A stretch of DNA of 64,000 nucleotides, taken from assembly GCA_023426125.1 (NCBI GenBank), contig JAFABI010000073.1, positions 124,001 to 188,000 on the forward strand, read 5' to 3'. The notes under the pieces were generated by a model. The model was not told the origin of the DNA. It ran no database searches and saw nothing but the letters and a program-made list of their open reading frames with translations. Shown one piece after another: positions 7,944-17,252 of this stretch (its first letter is position 1; the number at the start of each line of letters is the position of its first letter). This DNA is from Bacillota bacterium (GTDB lineage: Bacteria > Bacillota > Clostridia > Acetivibrionales > DTU013). A program made the position numbers and the translations under genes.

Positions 7944-9671
7944 TCATGATACGAGCGCCCTGAAAGCAGCTTTGCCCCGCATGCCGTCAAAGGCCCGGTT
8001 TATTTTTGCATCGCTGCGGAAATCCTCTTTCAGTTCAACCGCCCTTTTCAAATTATCCGTTGCGATATCGTACCTGCCAAGCAGGGAATAAACCGTTGCC
8101 AGGTTATAGAAAACCTCGCTGTCCTCCGGCTTTATTTTAAGCGCCTGCTTGTAAGCGGCCAGGGCATCGTTGTAAAGCTTTGCTTCTGTGAGGGCCGAGC
8201 CCAGATAATAATAAATCTCCAGTTCTTCAGGTTTTAATTCCAGCGCTGTCTTAAAGGCGGCTACAGAGTCCCTGAAATTTCCCGTTTCATAAAGGGTGAT
8301 CCCCTTGTTCAAAAACAGGCTGTAATCCTCCGGATTCCGGTTGATTCCCGCTTCATAAATGGAAAGGGCCTCCTCTGGCTTGTTCATGGTAGACAGCAGA
8401 ACGCCCAGATTGTTGTATGCATCCACAAAATCCGGTTTTATCCGTATGGCGCTCCGGAAAGCCTCAGCGGCTGCCTCTCCGTTTCCTAGCTCGTCCAATG
8501 CCACCGCCATATTATAATAGCTTCTGTAATTATCGGGCATTAATTCAATAACTTTTCTAAAACATTCCACAGCTTCTTTTTTCTTTCCCAGCTTATAAAA
8601 AAGATTGCCTTTTCCGTAATAACCTTCATGATTTTCAGGAGCAACCCTAATCATGCCGTCATAAGCCTCTGCCGCCTCTTTCAGCTTGCCCTGCCTGACC
8701 CTCAGCCGTCCCAGTTCGGCATAACAGTCAACAGGATCCGGATCCAGCTTAAGGCATTTTATGATTTCCTTCTCCGCTTCCGCATAATCTCCGCTTTCCG
8801 AAAGCAGCCTGGCCAGGACATAATGCGTCTTCAAGCTGCCTGCATCCTTACGGAGGAGTTCCCTGTAATATTCAAGGGCTTTTTCGGACTCACCCATTCC
8901 AAGCATGGCAAGGGCAGTATTCTCATGGGCGTCTGAAAAATCAGGCTTCAGTTCAAGAGCTTTAAGATAGCTTTCCAGGGCTTTTTCATACTTTTTCAGT
9001 TTGAACTGGGAATTGCCGAGATTATAGAAGGCGGAATACGGATGCTCATTCTCCCCTTCTGCCGCCTTTGAATAATACAAGGCCGCATCGGAATAATATC
9101 CCAGATTGTAGCAGATATTCCCGTGATTAAAAAACAGCCCCGGACAATGATCGATGATTTTTGTTAATGTATTATAGATTTCAAAAGCGCCGGAAAATTC
9201 TTTTTTGTTTAAGAAGGATTGGGCATGATTCAGGCTTTTTTTGATGTTTTTTATGATTTCTTCATTATTAAGCGCCAGGTCCTTAATGATTTCCGCAACA
9301 GGCTTTTCCTTAACGATGGGATTGATGCCCGACGCTGCCGAGGCCAGGTCGAGCGGAGGCTCCGCTTCCCTGGGGTCGGGTTCGATAAAGCCTTCATACA
9401 ATCCCTTTTGCTTTACTTTTTTAAGCATTCGGACATAATCCAAGACAAGAAAGCAGCAGGGAAGGACGATGCCCATCACCAGAAAACAGGCCTGGATGGT
9501 ATTCAGCGCCTGAACATCATTAAAAAAGCTTAAAACTGCCACCAGTACGGCAAATAATTGGCCGCAGAGGGATAAAAGCACAACCAGCCTTCTTTTTAAT
9601 AAAAGACGATAACCCATGTATGCCACCAACAGAAGCATCAGGACAATGATAAAACCGTTTATAACCGACAT
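7944..9671 (-). CDS. Membrane-anchored TPR-repeat protein
   Basis: A 575-residue protein with three hydrophobic segments in the first 85 residues (FIIVLMLLLVAYMGYRLLL; VVLLSLCGQLFAVLVAVLSF; a third near 65-82). From about residue 140 to the end it is an almost unbroken array of about twelve 34-residue tetratricopeptide repeats, recognisable by A-x-x-x-Y/F-x-x-A-x-x-L-x-P (for example AIRIKPDFVDAYNNLG). TPR arrays bind other proteins; here the array should face the cytoplasm. A good AGGAGG site precedes the ATG. It sits between spoIIIE and the ygiQ-like gene, in a compact minus-strand cluster. No enzymatic domain is visible and the partner is unknown. Confidence 0.85.
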   Translation of the reverse strand: MSVINGFIIVLMLLLVAYMGYRLLLKRRLVVLLSLCGQLFAVLVAVLSFFNDVQALNTIQACFLVMGIVLPCCFLVLDYVRMLKKVKQKGLYEGFIEPDPREAEPPLDLASAASGINPIVKEKPVAEIIKDLALNNEEIIKNIKKSLNHAQSFLNKKEFSGAFEIYNTLTKIIDHCPGLFFNHGNICYNLGYYSDAALYYSKAAEGENEHPYSAFYNLGNSQFKLKKYEKALESYLKALELKPDFSDAHENTALAMLGMGESEKALEYYRELLRKDAGSLKTHYVLARLLSESGDYAEAEKEIIKCLKLDPDPVDCYAELGRLRVRQGKLKEAAEAYDGMIRVAPENHEGYYGKGNLFYKLGKKKEAVECFRKVIELMPDNYRSYYNMAVALDELGNGEAAAEAFRSAIRIKPDFVDAYNNLGVLLSTMNKPEEALSIYEAGINRNPEDYSLFLNKGITLYETGNFRDSVAAFKTALELKPEELEIYYYLGSALTEAKLYNDALAAYKQALKIKPEDSEVFYNLATVYSLLGRYDIATDNLKRAVELKEDFRSDAKINRAFDGMRGKAAFRALVS

Positions 9672-9701
9672 GGCAAACCTCCTTGGTATCGCTAAAAAAG
9701 A

Positions 9702-12152
9702 TCACTCTCCCCGGTCGTTTTCCGCCATTTGCAGTTCCTGCCACTGCTGTTTCGAGATCAGGATCTGGCGTGGTTTGCTTCCTTCATAGCCACCGACGAT
9801 TCCTCTTGCTTCCATCTGGTCGACGATTCTGGCGGCACGGGCATAGCCCACCTTGAATTTTCTCTGGATAAGCGATACCGAAGCCTGTCCTGCCTCAACC
9901 ACAAGCTCGATGGCACGGGGCAAAAGCTCGTCGTTATCACCTGCATCATTCTCTGCCGGCGCATCGCTATTGTTGATTTCTTCAATGATGTTGTTGTCAT
10001 ATATGGCGTCTCCCTGTGCCTTAACGAAATCAACCACCTTTTCCACTTCGACGTCGGTTATATTGGCTCCCTGTATCCGGATGGGCTTTGGCTTTCCGAC
10101 GGGATGGAACAGCATATCGCCTCGTCCCAGCAGCTTTTCCGCTCCCGCCATGTCCAGGATGGTACGCGAGTCGATCTGGGACGATACTGCAAAAGAGATC
10201 CTTGAGGGGATGTTGGCTTTAATCACTCCTGTGATTACATCCACCGAAGGTCTTTGTGTAGCAATGACAAGATGCATCCCTGCCGCCCTGGCCATCTGGG
10301 CCAGTCTGCAAATGGCGTCCTCGACGTCATTCGGCGCCACCATCATCAAATCTGCCAGTTCGTCGATGATGATGACGATCTGGGGAAGAGTATTTATTTC
10401 AGGATCTTTTTTCGCTAATTCATTGTAGCCTTTAAGGTCTCTGACGCTTTTGTCGGCAAAAAGCTTGTACCTGTTCACCATTTCCTGAACAGCCCAGTTA
10501 AGCGCTCCCGCAGCCTTTTTCGGATCGGTCACCACCGGTATGAGAAGATGGGGTATGCTGTTGTATATGCCCAGTTCCACCACCTTGGGGTCGATCATCA
10601 GAAGCTTTACCTCATCAGGGGTGGATTTATACAGCAGGCTTATGATCAAACTGTTGATACACACGCTTTTGCCCGAACCTGTAGCGCCTGCGATAAGCAA
10701 ATGGGGCATTTTTGCAATGTCCGCCACGATACTTTCGCCGGATATATCCTTGCCGATGGCAAAAGACACCTTTGACGGATGCTGTGTGAATTCGGAGGAC
10801 TCCAGAACATCCCTTAATAAAACCATGTTGACTTCCTTGTTGGGAACCTCTATCCCTATGGCCGCCTTTCCGGGGATGGGTGCCTCCATCCTGACGCCCG
10901 AAGCAGCCAGGTTCAGGGATATATCATCGGCGAGGTTTACAATTCTGCTCACCTTGACTCCTGCGCTGGGCTGAAGCTCATACCGGGTGACCGTCGGCCC
11001 CCTGGTCACATTGATCACCTTTGCGGAAACTCCAAAACTGGCCAGGGTTTCTTCCAGCTTTTTGGCGCCTTCAATCACCTGGTTCCTGTAAGTCTTTGCA
11101 TTGCCCCCTGTCTCCAGATCGCAATTCAATAACTCCAGAGGCGGATATTTGTATTGTGCCGAGGAACTGCTGCCGTGCTGAAGCGGCTCAAAGGACAGCG
11201 ATGGTTTATCCGCAGCTTTGTCTGCAGCCTTATCGGCAGCTTTATCCAGGGTTTTAGCGGTACTGCCTGCCGTCCTGGCGGTTTTCAACTGCGGCGGCTG
11301 CTTCTCGGGAGCCTGCTTCATGTCATTTATCACCAGCTCCATTGTAGCTTCGTCTTCCGATTCCGGCATGTTATCCAGCAGAAAATCCGTCTTTGGATTT
11401 TTGACGGTTTTTTCCTTTAACTCCCTGGCATTTTTTTCGATTTTAAAATCAATGACCTTTGGCTTGAACTGGAGAGATAATTTGCCGCCCTTTTCGATGA
11501 TTTCAGGCTCATCCCCGGGGATGACGGGAGCAATTTTCTCCGGTGCTTTCCTGTTTCTTTCATAAAAAATGCTTTTCAGGTTCACCAGGAAATTGGCGAT
11601 GGACGCATTGGTAAGAAGTATAATGTCCACAAGGGCAAGAGCGATGAGTATTATAATGGTGCCCAGCTTTTGGAATACCAGGAGGAAGGGTATGCTGATG
11701 ATTCCCCCCAGGACACCCCCTCCCGTAAGGCCGGCGCCATCCAGATAAAACTTTTCAATACATTTTAAAGGAGGCAGATTGTAGTAGTCTTCAGCCCGGT
11801 ACAGCATGGATTGGATAATCGCAGAAACCAATACAAACAGGACCAGCGAATAAAGCAATGTATTTTTCAGGTTTAAACTGCTGCGGTTGGCAATCAGGTA
11901 GATTGAAAAAACAATCAGCGCAGGCGGTATTAAAAAGGCAGGGAATCCGAATAATCCCAGTAAAGCGTCCCTTATAAAAACGCCAAAAATACCGATGGAA
12001 TTTACGAAATAAAAACTCAATAAAATAAGAATTCCTAATGCCAGCATCAGAATACCACTTATTTCATGACGATGCTTCTGTTCGTTTTTCTTTGCCGTTC
12101 TGCTGTTCTTTGTTGTCCTGCTGTTTTTCTTTTGTGTTTTTCCGGCTTTCAA
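9702..12152 (-). CDS. spoIIIE: DNA translocase FtsK/SpoIIIE
   Basis: About 816 residues. It pumps DNA through the closing septum at division and, in spore formers, into the forespore. After a Lys/Arg/Thr-rich N-terminus come about four to five membrane helices (residues 30-190), a low-complexity linker with a repeated DKAADKAADK stretch, and the motor with Walker A GATGSGKSVCINSL, Walker B IVIIIDELADLMM and the GMHLVIATQRPSVDVITG block. The C-terminal gamma domain (YARAARIVDQMEARGIVG) is the DNA-reading winged helix. I chose a TTG start at 12152, seven bases after GGAGG; an upstream in-frame ATG at 12257 has no ribosome site. Confidence 0.93.
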   Translation of the reverse strand: MKAGKTQKKNSRTTKNSRTAKKNEQKHRHEISGILMLALGILILLSFYFVNSIGIFGVFIRDALLGLFGFPAFLIPPALIVFSIYLIANRSSLNLKNTLLYSLVLFVLVSAIIQSMLYRAEDYYNLPPLKCIEKFYLDGAGLTGGGVLGGIISIPFLLVFQKLGTIIILIALALVDIILLTNASIANFLVNLKSIFYERNRKAPEKIAPVIPGDEPEIIEKGGKLSLQFKPKVIDFKIEKNARELKEKTVKNPKTDFLLDNMPESEDEATMELVINDMKQAPEKQPPQLKTARTAGSTAKTLDKAADKAADKAADKPSLSFEPLQHGSSSSAQYKYPPLELLNCDLETGGNAKTYRNQVIEGAKKLEETLASFGVSAKVINVTRGPTVTRYELQPSAGVKVSRIVNLADDISLNLAASGVRMEAPIPGKAAIGIEVPNKEVNMVLLRDVLESSEFTQHPSKVSFAIGKDISGESIVADIAKMPHLLIAGATGSGKSVCINSLIISLLYKSTPDEVKLLMIDPKVVELGIYNSIPHLLIPVVTDPKKAAGALNWAVQEMVNRYKLFADKSVRDLKGYNELAKKDPEINTLPQIVIIIDELADLMMVAPNDVEDAICRLAQMARAAGMHLVIATQRPSVDVITGVIKANIPSRISFAVSSQIDSRTILDMAGAEKLLGRGDMLFHPVGKPKPIRIQGANITDVEVEKVVDFVKAQGDAIYDNNIIEEINNSDAPAENDAGDNDELLPRAIELVVEAGQASVSLIQRKFKVGYARAARIVDQMEARGIVGGYEGSKPRQILISKQQWQELQMAENDRGE

Positions 12153-12389
12153 GCTTCCACCTCCGTTTATTTTTGAAACAAATTTACTATACCATATTTT
12201 CACATCATTTTCCATAGCAATATGGAATATCAACCTTCCATGGGCAATAATTCCCACCGGAGGATGAACAATTTTTCAGTGCTCCCAAGAAAAGTTATTT
12301 TTCGAGCAGGAATTTATCCTTTTATGTCAAATAATATATATTATGTTTTTATTTTATACTATGACTTACGAAAGAAAGAGGGTAAAGTA

Positions 12390-14537
12390 ATGAAAGTTCT
12401 TGAGGTTATCGTTGGTTTTTTAAAAGCAGCAGTTGAAATATTCGTCAACCTTATACAAAAAGTGACACGTTCATCGAGTATAAGAACGAAATTAATCGTA
12501 TCATTTCTCATACCAGTGATCTTCATTATAGCCTTGGGATGTGTTTCCTATCTGCGGTCAAAGGATGCCGTGCTGGATATTGCTGAGGAATCTACAGCCG
12601 CAACCATGGACGGGTCGGCAAAATATCTGGATGCGGTTTTTTCCGGTATAACCAACCTGACAATGCAGATCATTGCAGACAAGGATATTCAGGATTATTT
12701 GAACGGCAGCATCGAAAATGATACCTATGAATTTCTTCAATTGAGGCAAAAGGCAAATGACAGGATTTTAGCCATCAGCATGTCAAATAATACGATTTCT
12801 GACATATCCCTGGTCGCATCCGGCTCAAACTCGTTAGTCACGCAAGGGTATGTCGATTTAAGCCTGGAATCGTTAAAGGGTACGGAGCTTGAGAAAAAAA
12901 TTGTTGAAGCCGATGGTACCGTAGTATGGACCGGTTATCACGACGATCTGGACAAATTGGTTTCATCCGGCGGCAAAGAGGTGGATAAAAACAACCTCAA
13001 ATATGCATCTTCCATTTTAAGGGCATTTAAGAGTACAACTTCGGGAAGTGTGTCCGCTTATATCGTCATCGATGTTAAAAGCAGCTTTATGAGCGGATTT
13101 CTCACCGACATCACTAAAAACCTTCCCAACGGAAGCGAACTGCATGTCATAACCCCCGATCAAAGGGATCTATCCTCCCTTACTGCAGAGGAGCTAACCC
13201 AGGACCGGGCATTGTTAACGGATCAGCAATTTTTTGCCGACATAAAAGGATCCGAAGCAGTCAGCGGATCTATGACTGTAAACTTCAACGGTCAGCAATA
13301 CCTTGCCTCCTATCAGAAAATAACAGGGATAAACTATGTTCTTGTGGGTTTGATACCCATCAATGAACTTAGCGCATCTTCCCGTTCAATTTTCCTTATT
13401 ACGGTAATATTTGTCGTTCTTGCAGTTCTTGTAGCTCTTGGAATCGGATTCTACATGGCTACGGGAATGAGCAGAACAATAAGCAGGATAATTAACGCTG
13501 CGGGACGCGCTGCATCGGGAGACCTTACCGTAACCCCCACGTCCAAAAGAAGCGACGAGCTGGGGACACTTACAAAGAGCATTAGTTCAATGATCTCCAA
13601 TATGCGGCGGCTGATTGAACAAATAGCGGATACCACCCTGAAGGTTTCCAATTCCGCAGTAACCGTGGCCAATACCTCGCAACAGGTATCTTCGGTGTCC
13701 ACCGAGATTTCCCGCGCGATCCAGGAGATATCGCAGGGTGCTACGGCTCAAGCTTCCGATGCCGAGCAGGGCGTCATGAAAATCACTTCCCTTGCTTCAA
13801 CCATCAATAATGTTACGGGCAATGCCAAGTCCATCGACAATTTGACCAAGGATACCATGGAGCTTACGCAAACCGGTTTGAATACCATTGATGACCTTGA
13901 TAAAAAGGCAAATGAAACTACCGTTATTGCAAGGGAAATCCTGGTTGATATCCGAGAGCTTGACACGCATTCAAAGTCAATCGGCAAAATACTGAAAGTT
14001 ATCACCGGAATTGCCGATCAGACAAATCTTCTTGCCTTGAACGCAAATATTGAAGCAGCCCGTGCAGGAGAGATGGGCAAGGGCTTCGCCGTAGTGGCGG
14101 ACGAAGTCCGGAAGCTTGCGGAACAGTCGATGAACGCTACCAGAGAAATATCCTCCATTATAAAAAGCACCCAGGATCAAACGGCAAAGGCAGTTGATAA
14201 GGCGGTTTCCACCGAAGCGATCCTGGTATCGCAAAATCAGGCGGTTATGAATACGATAGAGATCTTCAAGAAGATAAAACAGTCCATGGAGGTGCTTACG
14301 GTTCAAGTGGAGCAAATCATGTCAGGCATTGTGGAAATGGATGAAAACAAGGAACTGGCCATTAATTCCATTCAGAATATTTCCGCAGTGTCGGAGGAAA
14401 CGGCCGCTTCCTCTGAAGAAGTAACAGCTTCCACCCAGGAACAGCTTTCCAGCATTGATGAGCTTGCAAATTTCGCAACTGAACTGGGACAATCAGCCAA
14501 AGAACTGGAAGAATCCATATCGCGATTCACAGTATAA
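12390..14537 (+). CDS. Methyl-accepting chemotaxis protein with extracytoplasmic sensor domain
   Basis: A 715-residue chemoreceptor. An amphipathic stretch of about 35 residues (MKVLEVIVGFLKAAVEIFVN...) comes before the first membrane helix (LIVSFLIPVIFIIALGCVSY), which is unusual because most receptors begin at the helix. An extracellular region of about 280 residues, probably a double Cache domain, is followed by a second helix (IFLITVIFVVLAVLVALGIG), a HAMP linker and a signalling hairpin tip with ADQTNLLALNANIEAARAGE. Signals go to CheA/CheW. The ATG at 12390 follows AAGAGGG; an open frame extending 56 codons upstream has no support. It is the only plus-strand gene in this part and has no chemotaxis neighbours. 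Confidence 0.93.
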   Translation: MKVLEVIVGFLKAAVEIFVNLIQKVTRSSSIRTKLIVSFLIPVIFIIALGCVSYLRSKDAVLDIAEESTAATMDGSAKYLDAVFSGITNLTMQIIADKDIQDYLNGSIENDTYEFLQLRQKANDRILAISMSNNTISDISLVASGSNSLVTQGYVDLSLESLKGTELEKKIVEADGTVVWTGYHDDLDKLVSSGGKEVDKNNLKYASSILRAFKSTTSGSVSAYIVIDVKSSFMSGFLTDITKNLPNGSELHVITPDQRDLSSLTAEELTQDRALLTDQQFFADIKGSEAVSGSMTVNFNGQQYLASYQKITGINYVLVGLIPINELSASSRSIFLITVIFVVLAVLVALGIGFYMATGMSRTISRIINAAGRAASGDLTVTPTSKRSDELGTLTKSISSMISNMRRLIEQIADTTLKVSNSAVTVANTSQQVSSVSTEISRAIQEISQGATAQASDAEQGVMKITSLASTINNVTGNAKSIDNLTKDTMELTQTGLNTIDDLDKKANETTVIAREILVDIRELDTHSKSIGKILKVITGIADQTNLLALNANIEAARAGEMGKGFAVVADEVRKLAEQSMNATREISSIIKSTQDQTAKAVDKAVSTEAILVSQNQAVMNTIEIFKKIKQSMEVLTVQVEQIMSGIVEMDENKELAINSIQNISAVSEETAASSEEVTASTQEQLSSIDELANFATELGQSAKELEESISRFTV

Positions 14538-14586
14538 AAAGCATGTGAACCAGCAATCAATAATTATTGTAGGGTAGCTACAGTCT

Positions 14587-14672
14587 TGTAGGGGCGGCCA
14601 TTGGCCGTCCTTCCTGTTAGTTGCAGGAACTTTATCTGTTATCATCCAATTGTGAATCCAAGAACCGTCCCC
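14587..14672. repeat. Fragment of the 77-bp element plus a second repeat scrap
   Basis: TGTAGGGGCGGCCATTGG followed by CCGTCC (14587-14610) matches the left end of the 77-bp inverted-repeat element found complete at 50531 and 58334. Fifty bases on, AGAACCGTCCCC (14661-14672) is shared exactly with the palindrome at 39101-39112. The gap between the chemoreceptor and ylzJ is therefore repeat debris without a gene. Confidence 0.6.
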
Positions 14673-14682
14673 ATGCGCCACA

Positions 14683-14907
14683 TCAGTTTACTTTTATATT
14701 GCTGATGAGGCAGCCGGGCTGCAAGCCGGGATTAAGAAAAGCTCCCGGCGAGGTGCTGATGATTCTGTTTATCCTGTATTGATTGTTTCCTGCTTCAGCC
14801 ACCTGCACTTTTTCACCCATATATTCCGTTTCAAAATATTTTATTTCATTTCCGTAATCGAAATTTTTAAACACGATATCTACAGGCACGATAGAATAAA
14901 GTATCAT
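14683..14907 (-). CDS. ylzJ: YlzJ-like protein
   Basis: Seventy-four residues beginning MILYSIVPVDIVFKNF and ending SNIKVN. The short length, the MILY-x-x-x-P start and the position directly behind tepA match the YlzJ family of spore formers, whose function is unknown. Its ATG overlaps the tepA stop codon (ATGA), and a GGAGG site inside the end of tepA lies about nine bases upstream, so the two are translationally coupled. Confidence 0.8.
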   Translation of the reverse strand: MILYSIVPVDIVFKNFDYGNEIKYFETEYMGEKVQVAEAGNNQYRINRIISTSPGAFLNPGLQPGCLISNIKVN

Positions 14908-15737
14908 TGCAGGGCACCTCCTCCCTGCAAGGTATTTTCAAGCTCTACATCCATTTCGGGAATTGTTTTGTTTCTGACATTTAGCGCACATTTATCGATG
15001 GTTATTTTATTTTCCCTTTTAAATTCTATAAGCTCATACAGCTTTAAAAGAGCTGCAGACAGACCTCCGACTTCGCATATAAGACCGTTTCTTACAGCTT
15101 CCTCTCCAAAGAGAACGGTTCCCACGTCGTTTGCCAGCTCCCCTGTTTTCAGCATTAATTCCCTGAATTTTTCCTTGGAAACACTGGAATTTTTGCAAAC
15201 AAACTGCACAACCCTTTCCTGCATCTTGTCAAAGTATTCATACGTCTGCGGCACGCCTATGACCATTCCGTTCAGCCGGATGGGATGGATTGTCATCGTT
15301 GCGGAGGGCGCGATGAAGGAATAATTTGTTGAGACGGCCATAGGCACTCCGATGCTGTGCCCTCCCCCCAGCACCAGCGAAACGGTAGGCTTGGACATGC
15401 TGGATATCATTTCAGCGATTGCCAGTCCTGCTTCAACGTCACCGCCCACCGTATTCAAAATGAGCATCAGTCCGTCTATCTCAACATTTTCCTCTATTGC
15501 AACAAGTTGAGGGATCACATGCTCATACTTTGTAGTTTTATTTTGCGGCGGGAGAATAATATGGCCTTCTATCTGTCCTATGATCGTAAGACAGTGTATA
15601 TTGCCCCTGGGATTTGAAATAGTTGTTTTGCCCAGGTCCTTTATTTCCTCAATCGCTTCGGAATGTTCCTTTTCTTCTTCCCCCGCCTCATTCAGCGCCG
15701 ATTTGCCGAATGTGACCTTGCTTTCTATTTTGGACAT
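14904..15737 (-). CDS. tepA: ClpP-fold protease TepA (translocation-enhancing protein)
   Basis: A 277-residue member of the ClpP/crotonase-like serine protease family. TepA was described in Bacillus as enhancing protein export and is associated with sporulating Firmicutes. Recognisable parts are the strand-helix LMLILNTVGGDVEAGLAIAE, the nucleophile region GGGHSIGVPMAVS, with Ser in the position of the ClpP catalytic Ser, and ATMTIHPIRLNG carrying the candidate catalytic His. There is no signal peptide, so it is cytoplasmic. It heads a two-gene unit with ylzJ. In Bacillus this pair lies next to spoIIIE; here a chemoreceptor gene separates them. Confidence 0.88.
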   Translation of the reverse strand: MSKIESKVTFGKSALNEAGEEEKEHSEAIEEIKDLGKTTISNPRGNIHCLTIIGQIEGHIILPPQNKTTKYEHVIPQLVAIEENVEIDGLMLILNTVGGDVEAGLAIAEMISSMSKPTVSLVLGGGHSIGVPMAVSTNYSFIAPSATMTIHPIRLNGMVIGVPQTYEYFDKMQERVVQFVCKNSSVSKEKFRELMLKTGELANDVGTVLFGEEAVRNGLICEVGGLSAALLKLYELIEFKRENKITIDKCALNVRNKTIPEMDVELENTLQGGGALQ

Positions 15738-15967
15738 AATCCACCTCGTATCCTGGTTTGTTCAGCCTGTCGTGATTTCGCAATTCCGGCTTTAATAACA
15801 GTCGGCACTACTAGTATGGGTATTTTCGCCTAAAAACATTCAAAGGAATTATTTTGAATAAATATGAGTCAAAGAGAAATCATCACAGATAGGTCTCCGG
15901 TTTATAAAGGTTCAATTTTTCCAGAACGACTCATATTACCTTAAAAGTTATAAAATAGTGTATAAGC

Positions 15968-15998
15968 AAAAACACCCGCCTTAAAAGCGGGTGTTTTT
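15968..15998 (-). terminator. Intrinsic terminator of rnpB
   Basis: AAAAACACCCGC (15968-15979) and GCGGGTGTTTTT (15987-15998) form a 12-bp stem with a seven-base loop and a terminal T run. It lies just beyond the 3' end of the RNase P RNA on the minus strand. Confidence 0.9.
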
Positions 15999-16010
15999 GA
16001 TACTTGGTAT

Positions 16011-16362
16011 GAGTAAGTCTGTAAGCCGGGTTCTGTATTTGACGATCATCTGTCTAGGCCATACATTTCTGTATCGCTCAAGCCACCTGCCCGGGACTGG
16101 CGGGCTACCAACGCGTCCCTCTGCGGTGTTGCTCCGGATGGGGTTTACATAGTCCGGCAAGTCGCCATGCCGCTGGTGAGCTCTTACCTCACCTTTCCAC
16201 CCTTACGTACCGGAGACCGGTACGCGGTATATCTCTGTTGCACTTTCCTTGGAGTCGCCTCCACCGGGAGTTACCCGGCACCCTGCCCTTCGGAGCCCGG
16301 ACTTTCCTCATGTGCGGCTTTTCAGCACTGCACATGCGATCATCTGGCTTACTCACAACCTG
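16011..16362 (-). ncRNA. rnpB: RNase P RNA, bacterial class A
   Basis: The catalytic RNA of ribonuclease P, which matures tRNA 5' ends. The minus strand contains the universal core: GAGGAAAGTCCGGGCT near the 5' end, GGTAAGAGCTCACCAGC in the middle, and ACAGAACCCGGCTTA near the 3' end. The termini GAGTAAG and CTTACTC pair as helix P1 (16348-16354 with 16011-16017). Total length is about 345-350 bases. A sigma-A promoter and an intrinsic terminator flank it. The exact 5' nucleotide is inferred from the promoter. Confidence 0.97.
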
Positions 16363-16369
16363 GATTACT

Positions 16370-16398
16370 ATCATAAACCTTTTTATACAATCCGTCAA
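16370..16398 (-). promoter_or_regulatory. Sigma-A promoter of rnpB
   Basis: TTGACG (16393-16398), 17 bases, then TATGAT (16370-16375) on the minus strand. The -35 box overlaps the TGA stop codon of nif3. Confidence 0.8.
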
Positions 16399-17246
16399 TA
16401 GGTTTTGAATGGATCGGCAGCCATTTTACTGCAAATGACTTCAAGCCCAGGAAATCTGGATGCCAATAGCTTCTCCAGAACGGGCAGAATAATTTTTTCC
16501 GTATTGAAATGTCCCGCATCAATGATGCACATTCCCATGCCCAGCGCATCAACGGCCGTGTGATATTTCAAATCTCCCGTGACCAATACATCTGCCTTTT
16601 GGGATAAAACTGCATCCAGGTCGTCGTCAAAGCTTCCGCAGAATACTGCGACTTTCTCCACGATTCCCCTGACACGCCCTGTGGCTCTGACGGATTCTAC
16701 TTCCAGCCTCGCCTTTACAAATGCAATGAATTCTTCAAGCTTCAAACCGGCCGTATGATATCCCACTGCGCCCAAACCGGAATTTTTCGCAGCAAAACCG
16801 GCTGCAGCCTGGTTATCCCCAAGTTCATCGCCAACCGGTCCGACACAATCCTTTAGTCCGGTTATATTGCTCAATTCCAGCTTTTCAGCCAGTTTTCTGT
16901 TAACGCCCTGTTCTACCACGTCCAGGTTGGTATGTGCGCTAAAAACGCCGATATCGGCCTTTATAAGCTTATAAAGCAAGCCGCCTTTCGGATCATCCCG
17001 ATGAATCCTGCCGATTTTTTTAAAAATCAGCGGATGATGGGATATAATCAACCGGACATCAGCGTTCAAAGCTTCTTCAACGACCTCCGGAGTAACATCA
17101 AGACACAGCAATATTCTTTCAATTTCCATCCCCCCGCTGCCCAAAATCAGGCCTACATTGTCCCAGTTTTCAGCCAGCGAAGCCGGGGCAAGCTGCTCCA
17201 TGAATGCAATAATATCCCTACATCGAATGCTCAAGGTTCCCTCCAT
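16395..17246 (-). CDS. Nif3/YqfO-family dinuclear metal-binding protein
   Basis: A 283-residue member of the Nif3/DUF34 family (often labelled GTP cyclohydrolase I type 2 homolog). The metal-binding blocks are all present: LIISHHPLIFKKIGR near residue 65, FSAHTNLDVVEQGVN near 105 and CIIDAGHFNTEKI near 240. It lacks the extra PII-like middle domain found in Bacillus YqfO and is correspondingly shorter. Its cellular role is not settled. It follows trmK by six bases, as in most Firmicutes. The ATG at 17246 is kept, but a TTG at 17234, just after GGAGGG, gives a more family-like N-terminus and may be the true start. Confidence 0.9.
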   Translation of the reverse strand: MEGTLSIRCRDIIAFMEQLAPASLAENWDNVGLILGSGGMEIERILLCLDVTPEVVEEALNADVRLIISHHPLIFKKIGRIHRDDPKGGLLYKLIKADIGVFSAHTNLDVVEQGVNRKLAEKLELSNITGLKDCVGPVGDELGDNQAAAGFAAKNSGLGAVGYHTAGLKLEEFIAFVKARLEVESVRATGRVRGIVEKVAVFCGSFDDDLDAVLSQKADVLVTGDLKYHTAVDALGMGMCIIDAGHFNTEKIILPVLEKLLASRFPGLEVICSKMAADPFKTY

Positions 17247-17252
17247 CCAATC

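Noticed and set aside
8000..9300. Regular repeating pattern of about 102 bases that might suggest a repeat array
   Set aside because: It is the coding signature of tandem 34-residue TPR units, with no DNA-level identity between units. I saw no CRISPR array anywhere in the window.
12222..12389. 56-codon N-terminal extension of the chemoreceptor
   Set aside because: It begins opposite the spoIIIE start region, lacks a ribosome site and would bury the first membrane helix; the ATG at 12390 has its own site.
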